Source: Fastidiosipila sanguinis (GTDB taxonomy: Bacteria > Bacillota > Clostridia > Saccharofermentanales > Fastidiosipilaceae). From it: a stretch of 64,000 bases of DNA. Numbering within the stretch: position 1 is the stretch's first letter; the number at the start of each line of letters is the position of its first letter. Positions 8,207 through 16,835 of this stretch are shown here, in pieces. Under the pieces are notes generated by a model, which was not told the origin of the DNA, searched no databases, and worked only from the letters and a program-made list of their open reading frames with translations. The DNA is taken from NCBI RefSeq assembly GCF_002998295.1, contig NZ_CP027226.1:124001-188000 (forward strand), given 5' to 3'. A program made the position numbers and the translations under genes.

Positions 8207-9043
8207 ATGTACGCAGATCTACACACGCATACGAATTATAGTGACGGTAATGTGGAAGTTGAAGATCTTGTTAAGTTGGCTAAAGAAAAAGGAACTAAAG
8301 TTCTCGCAATAGCTGATCATGACACGGTTTTTCATTATGATCGAATAAAAGAAGCTTGTGATCAATATGGAATCAAAAGTGTTTGGGGAATAGAGCTTAG
8401 TTGTTACGATTTTTCTGTGAATAAGAAAGTTCATATTCTAGGACTAGGATTTAAAGATTACCCTGTAAATGTTGAAGCCAAAGGTAAGCAGGCGTTAGCA
8501 GGAAGAGATAATTATCATAAAAAGATGATTAAAATGCTAAATGAAAAAGGCTACGATATCACATATGAAGATGCTAAGAAACATTCGAAATACAATATAG
8601 TATTTAAGCGCCATCTTTTCGATGCGATTGTAGAAAAATACCCTGAGATGAAAGATGCAAGCAAGTATAGAGAGCTATTTCTTAATACAGGCTTTAGCAA
8701 TGCGGATCTTGAAATGGACTATATACCAGTAGATGAGGGTATTGAGGCGATTCATAAAGACGGTGGAATTGCTATCTTAGCTCACCCATGTCTATATAGC
8801 AATTACCCAGAGATAGAGAAGTATGTAGCTTATGGTCTGGATGGTTTAGAAGTATCACATCCGGAAATGAAAGCGGAAGATTATGTAAAAACCAAAGAAA
8901 TAGTTGAAAAGTTTGACCTTATAGCAACAGGAGGATCTGATTTTCACGACTTTCTCTTAACTCCTGATATGGGAGAATATGGCATTACAGAAGGACAGTA
9001 TAAAGTGGTAGAAGAGAAGATAAAATTTAGAAATGATAAATAG
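8207..9043 (+). CDS. PHP-domain phosphoesterase (YciV/RNase AM-like)
   Basis: Metal-dependent PHP-domain hydrolase. The first metal motif is ADLHTHTNYSDG at the very N-terminus, followed by ADHDT, ILAHPCLY and GSDFHD, the ordered His/Asp ligands of the fold. The family removes phosphates or nucleotides, for example 3',5'-bisphosphate nucleotidase or 5'-exonuclease. ATG at 8207 is chosen because GGAGG (8197-8201) is 5 bases before it; longer starts at 8192 overlap the ribosome site. It follows the PTS gene by 14 bases and its end overlaps the next gene by 11 bases, so translation is coupled. In this operon a sugar phosphate could be the substrate, which is an inference. Confidence 0.82.
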   Translation: MYADLHTHTNYSDGNVEVEDLVKLAKEKGTKVLAIADHDTVFHYDRIKEACDQYGIKSVWGIELSCYDFSVNKKVHILGLGFKDYPVNVEAKGKQALAGRDNYHKKMIKMLNEKGYDITYEDAKKHSKYNIVFKRHLFDAIVEKYPEMKDASKYRELFLNTGFSNADLEMDYIPVDEGIEAIHKDGGIAILAHPCLYSNYPEIEKYVAYGLDGLEVSHPEMKAEDYVKTKEIVEKFDLIATGGSDFHDFLLTPDMGEYGITEGQYKVVEEKIKFRNDK

Positions 9044-9788
9044 TGTTGTAAATTTCAGAGATGTATCTGGATATATTAATACTGAAGGTAAAGAAATAAT
9101 ACCAGGAAGAATTTTCAGAGGTGGCAGTTTAGATGATATTACTAGCCCTGAGATAAGCTCATTCTATAAGGATTTGAATATTAAGAACATAATTGATTTT
9201 AGAGGGGAAAATGAGGTTCTTGATAAGCCGGATCCTGAAATACCTGGAACAGAACATTACCATCTTAATGCATTAAAGAATATTAAAGGATTTGATGGTT
9301 TTGACTTTGGTCATATACTTGGTACTAATCCTTCAGATGAATTAATTAATAAAGCGTATGATTATCTTCTAGCAGGATATGAAAGTATGCCAATAGATAA
9401 TCTTGCTTTTAAGAAGGCATTTGATATTCTTTTGGAGAATAATGGAAGTACATACATACACTGCTCAGCTGGCAAAGATAGAACAGGACTTCTGGTGTAT
9501 TTATTAATGCGTGCCTTAGGTTTCTCACACGAAGATGGGTTAAGTGAGTATTTAAAGTCGAATGAATATATAAATTTGGGCTTTGATGCATATATTGAAA
9601 AACTTGGAATAGCTTCAGAGAAGCTTGAGTTGTATAAACCATTGTTATTTGTTAATGAGACTTTCCTGAATAAAGCTATGGATAGAATAAAGGCTAAATA
9701 TAGCAACTTGGAAGATTATTTCTTGAATGAACTTAATTTAGATGAGCAAAAACTTCTTAGATTGAAGTCATATTATTTGAACGACTAA
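9033..9788 (+). CDS. Tyrosine-protein-phosphatase-like enzyme (CX5R)
   Basis: A 251-residue member of the bacterial dual-specificity/tyrosine phosphatase family (Y_phosphatase3, LipA/IphP-like). The P-loop HCSAGKDRTG gives Cys, Arg and the following Thr of the C-x5-R-T signature. The N-terminal NFRDVSGY and GRIFRGGSL and the IIDFRGENE segment are family hallmarks. LipA-type members can hydrolyse phosphotyrosine or phosphoinositides. It has no signal peptide and is presumably cytoplasmic. The start ATG lies inside the end of the PHP gene (11-base overlap), so it belongs to the PTS operon and may act on the imported phosphorylated sugar or regulate the system. Confidence 0.85.
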   Translation: MINSVVNFRDVSGYINTEGKEIIPGRIFRGGSLDDITSPEISSFYKDLNIKNIIDFRGENEVLDKPDPEIPGTEHYHLNALKNIKGFDGFDFGHILGTNPSDELINKAYDYLLAGYESMPIDNLAFKKAFDILLENNGSTYIHCSAGKDRTGLLVYLLMRALGFSHEDGLSEYLKSNEYINLGFDAYIEKLGIASEKLELYKPLLFVNETFLNKAMDRIKAKYSNLEDYFLNELNLDEQKLLRLKSYYLND

Positions 9789-9834
9789 TTCAATAGCTTG
9801 AACTACAAAACATAAAAAATTAAAAATATAATTA

Positions 9835-9868
9835 AATAACTCTCCAAAATTATTTTTGGAGAGTTATT
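9835..9868. terminator. Bidirectional terminator between the PTS operon and radA
   Basis: A 15-bp perfect stem pairs 9835-9849 with 9854-9868 around a 4-base loop, rich in TCTCC/GGAGA, flanked by T-runs on the plus strand and A-runs for the minus strand. It separates convergent genes. Confidence 0.85.
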
Positions 9869-9908
9869 TTTGTTGGTTAAATGAATCTAATACAAATCAA
9901 ATGTTAAA

Positions 9909-11399
9909 TCACCAAATAACATCCATCGCTTCGCCGATAGAGTCAACGTAAATTATTTCCATCTCTAGATCACTTAGTTTTTTGACTTGTTTTTGATTAG
10001 CTCCTGGCACGATCATGTATTTAAACCCTAATTTACTAGCTTCTTTAACTCTATTTTCTATGTGAGATACTGGTCTGACTTCACCAGTTAAACCAACCTC
10101 ACCGACAAGAAGTAATTTGTCTTTGATAGCCTTTTCTTTGAAACTGGAAACTATACCTGCGATTAAGGCTAGGTCTGTAGAAGGATCGTCTGCCTTGAAA
10201 CCATTAACTACATTGATAAATGCATCCATATTACTGATGCCAAGATTTAATTTTTTCTCCAAAAGAGCGATTAGCATGCTTACTCTATTACGGTCAAAAC
10301 CTTGAGTGACTCGAATAGGTGAAGCGTAAGAACTTGGATTTAGCAGTGCTTGAATCTCCATAATCATAGGGCGAGTACCTTCTATTACACAGGTTAAAGC
10401 AGATCCAGCAACGTTTATAGGACGGCCTTGAAGCAAGCTACTAGAAGCATCCTCTAAAGGAATTAGACCTTGGCCAGTCATATCAAAAATACCAACCTCA
10501 TTAGTTGCACCAAATCTATTTTTTACGGCTCTAACTAGTCGTAAGTTTGAGTATTTGTCTCCCTCGAAGTAGATAACGGTGTCGACCATGTGTTCAAGAA
10601 TTCTAGGTCCAGCAATATTTCCATCTTTAGTAACATGACCTACTAAGATTATTGTTGTGCCTAAAGATTTTGCAATACGCAAGAAGCCAGCACTACAGTC
10701 TCTGACTTGGCTGACAGATCCTGGAGCAGAACTTGATTGCTCAGAATACACAGTTTGAATTGAGTCAACAATGCAGAGTTTTGGTTTAAGTTCTTGAACT
10801 ATTGCAGCAATATTTTCAAATACTATTTCACTGCTTAAATTAATATTGCTTTTATCCACTCCCAATCTTTCAGCACGATTTTTAACTTGAGCTGCAGATT
10901 CTTCACCGCATATATACAGTATGGATTCACTCTTTATATCAGATTTACTTGCTGCTTGTAGAAGTAAGGTGGATTTACCTATTCCTGGATCTCCACCTAC
11001 CAAGACAAGAGAGCCTGGGACAAAACCACCACCAAGTACTCTATCAAATTCTGAAATCCCTGAGCTATAATATTCAGATTTGCTCGAGTCGACTTTTTGC
11101 ATTTGTATTAATTTTTGATGCCTAGAGTTAGTGCCAGAGTTGGAGCGTAATTTCGGGCTAGCTTCAGATGTGTCAGAACTTTCATCTTCGTTATCTAGCT
11201 CAATTTCTACAGCGGCTTCATCAAGTAAGTCTTGAAGCCAACCGGTACTTACACCTGCTTGTTCAACTTTTTTAGGCTTAACGTCACGAGGTTTCTCTTC
11301 AAAAGTATTCCAGCCGCCACAATTTGGGCATTTACCAAGCCAGCCGCTACTCTCATAGCCACAAGCTGTACAATAATAAGTATTAGATTTCTTTGCCAT
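9909..11399 (-). CDS. radA: DNA repair protein RadA
   Basis: A 496-residue RadA/Sms, a RecA-like ATPase that helps branch migration during recombination. The N-terminal zinc finger has Cys 10, 13, 24 and 27 (CTAC and CPNC). Walker A is GGDPGIGKST, and the RadA-specific KNRFG motif is seen as VKNRFGATNE. The C-terminal Lon-like domain (LTGEVRPV, MIVPGANQ) is complete. An extra acidic and Ser-rich linker of about 50 residues lies between the zinc finger and the ATPase. It is convergent with the PTS operon and lies 119 bases downstream of xth on the same strand. Confidence 0.95.
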   Translation of the reverse strand: MAKKSNTYYCTACGYESSGWLGKCPNCGGWNTFEEKPRDVKPKKVEQAGVSTGWLQDLLDEAAVEIELDNEDESSDTSEASPKLRSNSGTNSRHQKLIQMQKVDSSKSEYYSSGISEFDRVLGGGFVPGSLVLVGGDPGIGKSTLLLQAASKSDIKSESILYICGEESAAQVKNRAERLGVDKSNINLSSEIVFENIAAIVQELKPKLCIVDSIQTVYSEQSSSAPGSVSQVRDCSAGFLRIAKSLGTTIILVGHVTKDGNIAGPRILEHMVDTVIYFEGDKYSNLRLVRAVKNRFGATNEVGIFDMTGQGLIPLEDASSSLLQGRPINVAGSALTCVIEGTRPMIMEIQALLNPSSYASPIRVTQGFDRNRVSMLIALLEKKLNLGISNMDAFINVVNGFKADDPSTDLALIAGIVSSFKEKAIKDKLLLVGEVGLTGEVRPVSHIENRVKEASKLGFKYMIVPGANQKQVKKLSDLEMEIIYVDSIGEAMDVIW

Positions 11400-11518
11400 G
11401 CAAAACCTCGCAATTCTTATGTTTTAATAAACTTTTGCTTTACAGACCTTAGCACAGAAAAATTCATGTGGTTTTTAACCGTCTGCATCTAAATTTATAA
11501 TAAAACTTTGCCCAAAGC

Positions 11519-12388
11519 TTATTCGTCAACAATTTCCAACAAAACTGGACAATGGTCAGAACCCATAACCTGATCCAAAATATCTGCCTTCAAGAGTCTA
11601 TCCTCAAATCTTTCACTAACTAAGAAATAGTCTATACGCCAGCCAGCGTTTCTGTTACGAGCATAGGTCCTATAGCTCCACCAGGTATAGCGTTCTTCTA
11701 CGTCAGGTTCAAAATATCTAAAAGTATCGATAAACCCAGTATCTAGAAGTTTAGAAAAATCCCCACGCTCTTCATCACTAAAACCAGCATTCATGTGGTT
11801 TGATTCAGGGTTCTTCAGGTCAATTTCTGTGTGGGCCACGTTTAGATCACCACAAACAACAACAGGTTTAATGGCATCTAACTTCTCTAAATATAATCTA
11901 AAAGCCTCATTCCAGACTTGACGATTATCTAGTCGTTTAAGTTGGTTTTGTGAGTTAGGTGTATACACGGTGACGAAGTAATAATCAGAGAATTCAAGGG
12001 TAATAACACGTCCCTCAGTTTCCATTTGCTCAACAATCAAGCCATGGTCAGATTCACCGTGGTCAGCAGCGATAAAATCTTGTGACATATGGAAAATTTT
12101 AACCTCGTCTAGATCAATTAATTTTTCTTCTTCAGGAATATTTAATCCGTGACTAAAACTAATTGGTTTATTTTTAGTAAAAATAGCAGTTCCAGAATAA
12201 CCCTTTTTGCCTGCATAGTTCCAAAATTGATAATATCCTGGGAGGTCCAACTTAACTTGATCTTTTTGACACTTAGTCTCTTGAATGGCAAAAATATCTG
12301 CATCAATCTCCTCAAAGAATTCATTGAAGTTTTTATTTAAAACTGCCCTAATTCCATTAACGTTCCAAGAAATAAATTTTTTGCTCAT
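11519..12388 (-). CDS. xth: Exodeoxyribonuclease III / AP endonuclease
   Basis: A 289-residue exonuclease III family protein for base-excision repair. The catalytic and metal residues are seen in WNVNGIRA, IQETKCQ (Glu37), GDLNVAHTEID and the C-terminal GSDHCPV. YSGTAIFTK and the WWSYR loop are also typical. It is longer than the usual 250-260 residues through an insert around ADHGESDHGLIVEQMETEG, near residues 105-125. The start ATG is at 12388. It is upstream of radA on the same strand, making a small repair cluster. Confidence 0.93.
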   Translation of the reverse strand: MSKKFISWNVNGIRAVLNKNFNEFFEEIDADIFAIQETKCQKDQVKLDLPGYYQFWNYAGKKGYSGTAIFTKNKPISFSHGLNIPEEEKLIDLDEVKIFHMSQDFIAADHGESDHGLIVEQMETEGRVITLEFSDYYFVTVYTPNSQNQLKRLDNRQVWNEAFRLYLEKLDAIKPVVVCGDLNVAHTEIDLKNPESNHMNAGFSDEERGDFSKLLDTGFIDTFRYFEPDVEERYTWWSYRTYARNRNAGWRIDYFLVSERFEDRLLKADILDQVMGSDHCPVLLEIVDE

Positions 12389-12460
12389 AAAACCTACTTT
12401 CTTTAATAAATATTTTTTGCTTATGTACTTAATTTTAAGGCTAAAGTGTTTTTTTGTCGA

Positions 12461-12497
12461 TTGACTTTGTTTGTAGTTTGTTTGTACTTTGTTTGTA
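12461..12497 (+). promoter_or_regulatory. Putative hisS promoter with three 11-bp tandem repeats
   Basis: A -35-like TTGACT (12461-12466) is followed by three 11-base units, each TTTGTTTGTA plus one base, at 12466, 12477 and 12488. A -10-like TACTTT at 12485-12490 stands 18 bases from the -35. The repeat fills the spacer and beyond. The start of hisS is about 100 bases downstream. Repeats are certain; promoter assignment is a guess. Confidence 0.5.
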
Positions 12498-12592
12498 GTA
12501 GATTACGTGATAAAATTACCGAACTGTTATATAATTTTAAAGATAGATTTGCCCTAAGTTATGGGCTTAAATTGTACAATCATGGAGGCGTT

Positions 12593-13861
12593 ATGAAGAA
12601 TACAGCAGCAAAAGGAACTCAGGATATATTGCCAGAGATTAGTAGTGCCTGGGAACATATAGAAGATAAGTTCAGGGAAATATGCCAACTTTACGGATAC
12701 GAAGAGATTAGAACTCCGACATTTGAGCATACTGAGGTCTTTGCTCGTGGTGTTGGTGAGACTAGTGACGTCGTCCAAAAAGAGATGTACACTTTCGAAG
12801 ACAAAGGTAATAGATCAATTACTTTGAGACCAGAAGGAACTGCTGGTATAGTAAGAAGCTTTATTGAAAATGGGATGAACTCCTTAGCCTTCCCAGTTAG
12901 ATTATTTTATGAGATAACAGCTTTTAGGTATGAGAATGTACAAAAAGGTCGTTATAGAGAATTCCACCAACTAGGAGTGGAAGCTTTTGGTGCTGAGGGA
13001 CCATTTATCGATGCTGAGATGTTAGCAATGTTGCAACATTTCTTCAAAGCTCTAGGTTTGAAACAAATTAATTTAGAAATTAACAGTTTAGGAACACCAG
13101 AGAGTAGAGCAGTTTATAGAGAAACCTTGCTTGGATATTTGAGACCTCATAAAAATGAACTTTGTGAGGACTGCCAAGCTAGAATGGAGGAGAACCCTCT
13201 ACGTGTATTGGACTGCAAAAATGATCACTGCCATGAGATTACGAAGTCAGCTCCTTTGATTCTTGATTATCTTGATGAAGAAAGCGAAGCACACTTTAAC
13301 AAGTTACAAGAGCTACTAGATAATCTAGGAGTTGAGTACAAGGTAAATCCTAAGATAGTTAGAGGTTTAGATTACTATAGCAAAACTGTTTTTGAGTTCA
13401 TTTCAGAGAATGTTGGTACTCAAGGAACTATCTGTGGCGGAGGCCGCTATGATGGCTTGATTAAACTAATGGGCGGTCAAGATACTCCAGGAATTGGATT
13501 TGCCCTAGGTGAAGAGAGATTATTGCTAGAGTTAGAGGCACAGGGTGTTTTAAGAAACGATAGGCCAGTAGCTGATGTATTTATTGCAAGTTTAGATGAT
13601 GAAGCTTTAGAAGCTGCACAGAAACTAAGCCAAGAACTTCGCTACTTAGGTATAAGAGCTCAATACGAATTGACAGGTAGATCACTCAAAGCTCAAATGA
13701 AATATGCAGGTAAGCAAGGGGCCAAGAATTTAATTGTTCTTGGTGGAGATGAATTGAGCGAGGGCAAGGCAGCTGTAAGAAGTTTGGTTGAGAAGGACAA
13801 AGCTGAGCATGAGTTCGATCTAGACCATGTTGAAGTTCTAGCAGACTATTTGAAAAATTAG
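12593..13861 (+). CDS. hisS: Histidyl-tRNA synthetase
   Basis: Class II synthetase that charges tRNA-His. Start MKNTAAKGTQDILP is typical. Motif 2 is seen as FRYENVQKGRYREFHQ, and the histidine motif as RGLDYYSKTVFEF. GGGRYDGL and the motif 3 region GIGFALGEERLL follow, then a C-terminal anticodon-binding domain. ATG at 12593 gives the normal length of 422 residues and has GGAGG 4 bases upstream; the frame stays open further upstream but that part is leader. No T-box is apparent in the roughly 200-base leader. aspS follows 95 bases later. Confidence 0.96.
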   Translation: MKNTAAKGTQDILPEISSAWEHIEDKFREICQLYGYEEIRTPTFEHTEVFARGVGETSDVVQKEMYTFEDKGNRSITLRPEGTAGIVRSFIENGMNSLAFPVRLFYEITAFRYENVQKGRYREFHQLGVEAFGAEGPFIDAEMLAMLQHFFKALGLKQINLEINSLGTPESRAVYRETLLGYLRPHKNELCEDCQARMEENPLRVLDCKNDHCHEITKSAPLILDYLDEESEAHFNKLQELLDNLGVEYKVNPKIVRGLDYYSKTVFEFISENVGTQGTICGGGRYDGLIKLMGGQDTPGIGFALGEERLLLELEAQGVLRNDRPVADVFIASLDDEALEAAQKLSQELRYLGIRAQYELTGRSLKAQMKYAGKQGAKNLIVLGGDELSEGKAAVRSLVEKDKAEHEFDLDHVEVLADYLKN

Positions 13862-13956
13862 CTAAATAAGCAAGATGAGTGTAAAACTTAGCTCGATAAA
13901 AATGTAAAAAGTGTAAAATAAGGTATAAATTTATTTAGATTGTTTGAGGAGAAAAA

Positions 13957-15774
13957 ATGGCTGAGAGTTTAAAAGGTATAAAACGTACTAATTATTGTGC
14001 TGAGATTAGTGAAGCTGATTTGGGCAAAGAGTTAGTCCTAACAGGTTGGACACAGAAGCAAAGAGACTTGGGTGGACTTGTTTTTATCACACTAAGAGAT
14101 AGAACAGGTTTGATTCAATTAGTTGTCGATGAAGACTCACCTGAAGATGTACGTGAGAAAGCAAGTAAGGTTAGATCTGAATTTGTTTTAGCTGCAAAAG
14201 GTGTATTGCGCAAACGTCAAGATCCAAACCCTAATATGCCAACAGGTGATTATGAATTACTTGTGCAAGAATTGCGTATTTTATCTGAATCTGAAACTCC
14301 ACCATTCTACATTGAAGAAGAGAGTGATGTTAAAGAGAGCCTGAGATTAGAACATAGATACTTAGACTTACGTAGACCTGATATGGCTAAGATTATGAAG
14401 CTAAAATCAGACCTAGCTCACTTCACCAGAAATTACTTCTATGAAGCAGGTTTCCTGGACGTTGAAACTCCTATTCTAGGTAAGAGCACTCCTGAAGGTG
14501 CTAGAGACTACCTAGTTCCTTCACGTGTTTATAACGGTCAATTCTTTGCTTTGCCACAAAGTCCACAATTATACAAACAATTACTCATGGTAAGTGGCGT
14601 GGATAAATATTTCCAAATTGCACGTTGCTTCAGAGATGAAGACTTGAGAGCGGATAGACAACCTGAGTTTACTCAAGTAGATATTGAAATGAGTTTCGTT
14701 GAAGAAGAAGATATCCAAAACTTAATGGAGCCATACCTAAGAGAAGTTCTTAAGAAATTTAAAGGCAAAGAAATTCCTGCAATTGAGAAGTTAACTTACA
14801 AGGAAGCAATGGATCGTTTCGGATCTGATAAACCAGACATGAGATTTGGTCTAGAGATTTGCGATATTTCAGATTTGGTAGCAGACTCTGAGTTCAGAGT
14901 ATTTAAAGATGCTCTAGATGCAGGTGGTTCTGTAAGATTGATCACAGTTCCTGAGGGTGGCAAAATGAGTCGCCGTGAAATAGATGCACTAAGTGAATAT
15001 GTTAAGACTTATAGAGCAGGTGGACTTGCTTGGTTAGCTCCAGAAGATGAAAAATGGCGTGGATCTATTTTGAAATTTGTTACAGAAGATTTAGAAGCTA
15101 AATTACTAGAAAGAACAGCAGCAAAAACAGGTGACTTGTTGCTTATTGTTGCAGACAAGAGCAATAAGATTGTATTAGAATCACTTGGCCATTTGAGAAA
15201 CAAAGTTGCAGCTGACTTAGAACTATATGATCCAGCAGATGATAAGCTAGTTTGGATTACAGAATTCCCATTGTTTGAATGGGATGAAGAAGAAGGAAGA
15301 TACACTGCAGTTCACCACCCATTCACCAGCCCAATGGACGAGGATATTCAATATCTAGAAACTGATCCAGGTAGAGTTCGTTCCAAAGCCTATGATATAG
15401 TCATGAATGGTTATGAACTTGGTGGTGGAAGTATCCGTATTCACGATAATGAACTACAAAATAAGATGTTCGAGTTGCTTGGTTTTACCAAGGAATCAGC
15501 GTATGAACAATTCTCATTCTTGTTGGATGCCTTCAAGTATGGTGTGCCTCCTCATGGTGGTATTGCTTTAGGTTGGGACCGCTTGATAATGTTGCTTTCC
15601 GGATCAAGTAATATCCGTGATGTTATTGCTTTCCCTAAAGTTCAAACATCAGCTGATTTAATGACAAAAGCTCCAGGCGTAGTTAGTGAACAACAATTAG
15701 AAGAATTAGGATTGATTATTGATAAAGAAGCTGCAGATGCTCCTGAGACAGAAACAGTAGATGAGTTTCTATAG
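13957..15774 (+). CDS. aspS: Aspartyl-tRNA synthetase (bacterial type)
   Basis: A 605-residue class IIb enzyme. The N-terminal OB fold binds the anticodon (VLTGWTQKQRDLGGLVFITLRD region). Motif 2 is FRDEDLRADRQPEFTQ. The bacterial GAD insertion follows (about residues 290-420), and motif 3 is GIALGWDRL. Together with hisS it forms the common hisS-aspS pair. Whether it is discriminating or also charges tRNA-Asn cannot be told by eye; no GatCAB genes are in the window and asnA at 47 kb supplies asparagine. It has ATG with GAGGAG upstream. Confidence 0.96.
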   Translation: MAESLKGIKRTNYCAEISEADLGKELVLTGWTQKQRDLGGLVFITLRDRTGLIQLVVDEDSPEDVREKASKVRSEFVLAAKGVLRKRQDPNPNMPTGDYELLVQELRILSESETPPFYIEEESDVKESLRLEHRYLDLRRPDMAKIMKLKSDLAHFTRNYFYEAGFLDVETPILGKSTPEGARDYLVPSRVYNGQFFALPQSPQLYKQLLMVSGVDKYFQIARCFRDEDLRADRQPEFTQVDIEMSFVEEEDIQNLMEPYLREVLKKFKGKEIPAIEKLTYKEAMDRFGSDKPDMRFGLEICDISDLVADSEFRVFKDALDAGGSVRLITVPEGGKMSRREIDALSEYVKTYRAGGLAWLAPEDEKWRGSILKFVTEDLEAKLLERTAAKTGDLLLIVADKSNKIVLESLGHLRNKVAADLELYDPADDKLVWITEFPLFEWDEEEGRYTAVHHPFTSPMDEDIQYLETDPGRVRSKAYDIVMNGYELGGGSIRIHDNELQNKMFELLGFTKESAYEQFSFLLDAFKYGVPPHGGIALGWDRLIMLLSGSSNIRDVIAFPKVQTSADLMTKAPGVVSEQQLEELGLIIDKEAADAPETETVDEFL

Positions 15775-15792
15775 TATACGTTAGAGGTTGCA

Positions 15793-16758
15793 ATGGATAA
15801 AAAATATAAGCCACAATCTGAATACGATAGAGACTTATCTGCAGAAAAAACAGCAGACGATGTATTGTCTGGTAATGAAGCAGGCTTATTGCCTGATTCT
15901 GATAATGAGCAAAACATTAGGCCCATTAGACCAGATGTGAATGAAGTTGAAGGGCCAAGGTTTTCTGATGATACAGATTTAGGATCTGGTGTGCGTCAAG
16001 CAAAAATTCAGATGACCCCGAGAAAAGAATATATTCCAAGTTCAGAAGGTTTAGAGGAATTTAATTTGCAGATTGAAGGCGATACAGATGATTTAGAAGA
16101 TTCTGATGATAACAATACTAATGATGCCGATTTTTCTCCTAAGAACAATAATGAAGGCAGCAATAACAAAAAAGTCCTAAATGCTTCAGATGATATATTT
16201 AAGAAAAGAGATAAAAGAGTTGTTGTACTAGAAATTCTGGATTGGATTAAATATATTCTAATCGCCATAATACTTGGTTTATTAATTAGTAAATTCGTAA
16301 TCCAGCGTAGTGAAGTTGTCGGAAGATCAATGGAGGATACTTTGCATGATGAAGATCAGCTAGTAGTAGATAAATTGACTTTGCTCTTCTCAAGTCCAGA
16401 AAGAGGAGATATTGTAACTGTTAATGGGGCCAAAGCACATAATGACAATAAAGAAGTAGGTATGCTTGTAAAAAGAGTTGTGGCTTTGCCAGGAGATACA
16501 TTGGATTTCAAAGATGGTAAAGTAATTATAAATGGTCAAGAGATAGAAGAAGACTATTTGAGTGCAGGTACGTATACAATGGCGCCATTCGGCTGGCAAG
16601 GTGAGATACGAATTCCTGAAGGACATTATTATGTATTAGGAGATAACAGAGGTAACTCTGCAGACTCAAGAGTTTTCGGACCAGTTCCAGAAAATGCAAT
16701 TGAAGGTAAAGTCTGGATAAGAATTTATCCATTTGATAAATTTGGAAAACTTGATTAA
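15793..16758 (+). CDS. lepB: Signal peptidase I with an acidic N-terminal extension
   Basis: Type I signal peptidase, 321 residues. The catalytic Ser is in VGRSMEDTL and the general-base Lys in VKRVVALPGD; LGDNRGNSADSR is the family's box E. One membrane helix (about residues 152-172) precedes the Ser, putting the active site outside. The first 145 residues are an Asp/Glu/Asn-rich, low-complexity extension that would stay in the cytoplasm; Gram-positive SPases are usually under 200 residues. It starts 18 bases after aspS with GAGG as ribosome site. Confidence 0.93.
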   Translation: MDKKYKPQSEYDRDLSAEKTADDVLSGNEAGLLPDSDNEQNIRPIRPDVNEVEGPRFSDDTDLGSGVRQAKIQMTPRKEYIPSSEGLEEFNLQIEGDTDDLEDSDDNNTNDADFSPKNNNEGSNNKKVLNASDDIFKKRDKRVVVLEILDWIKYILIAIILGLLISKFVIQRSEVVGRSMEDTLHDEDQLVVDKLTLLFSSPERGDIVTVNGAKAHNDNKEVGMLVKRVVALPGDTLDFKDGKVIINGQEIEEDYLSAGTYTMAPFGWQGEIRIPEGHYYVLGDNRGNSADSRVFGPVPENAIEGKVWIRIYPFDKFGKLD

Positions 16759-16835
16759 AACTTATTGTTAAAATCAGAATTAATATAAATTGAAAATAAA
16801 TTAAAAATAAAAACGTTGATGAAAGAGGTAAGAAT

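Noticed and set aside
12389-12592. T-box leader before hisS (also considered for thrS and asnA)
   Set aside because: No conserved T-box antiterminator bases and no specifier hairpin plus terminator were recognised in any of the three leaders.
12446-12592. Longer hisS start at 12446
   Set aside because: The extra 49 residues are unlike any histidyl-tRNA synthetase N-terminus; GGAGG sits just before the ATG at 12593.
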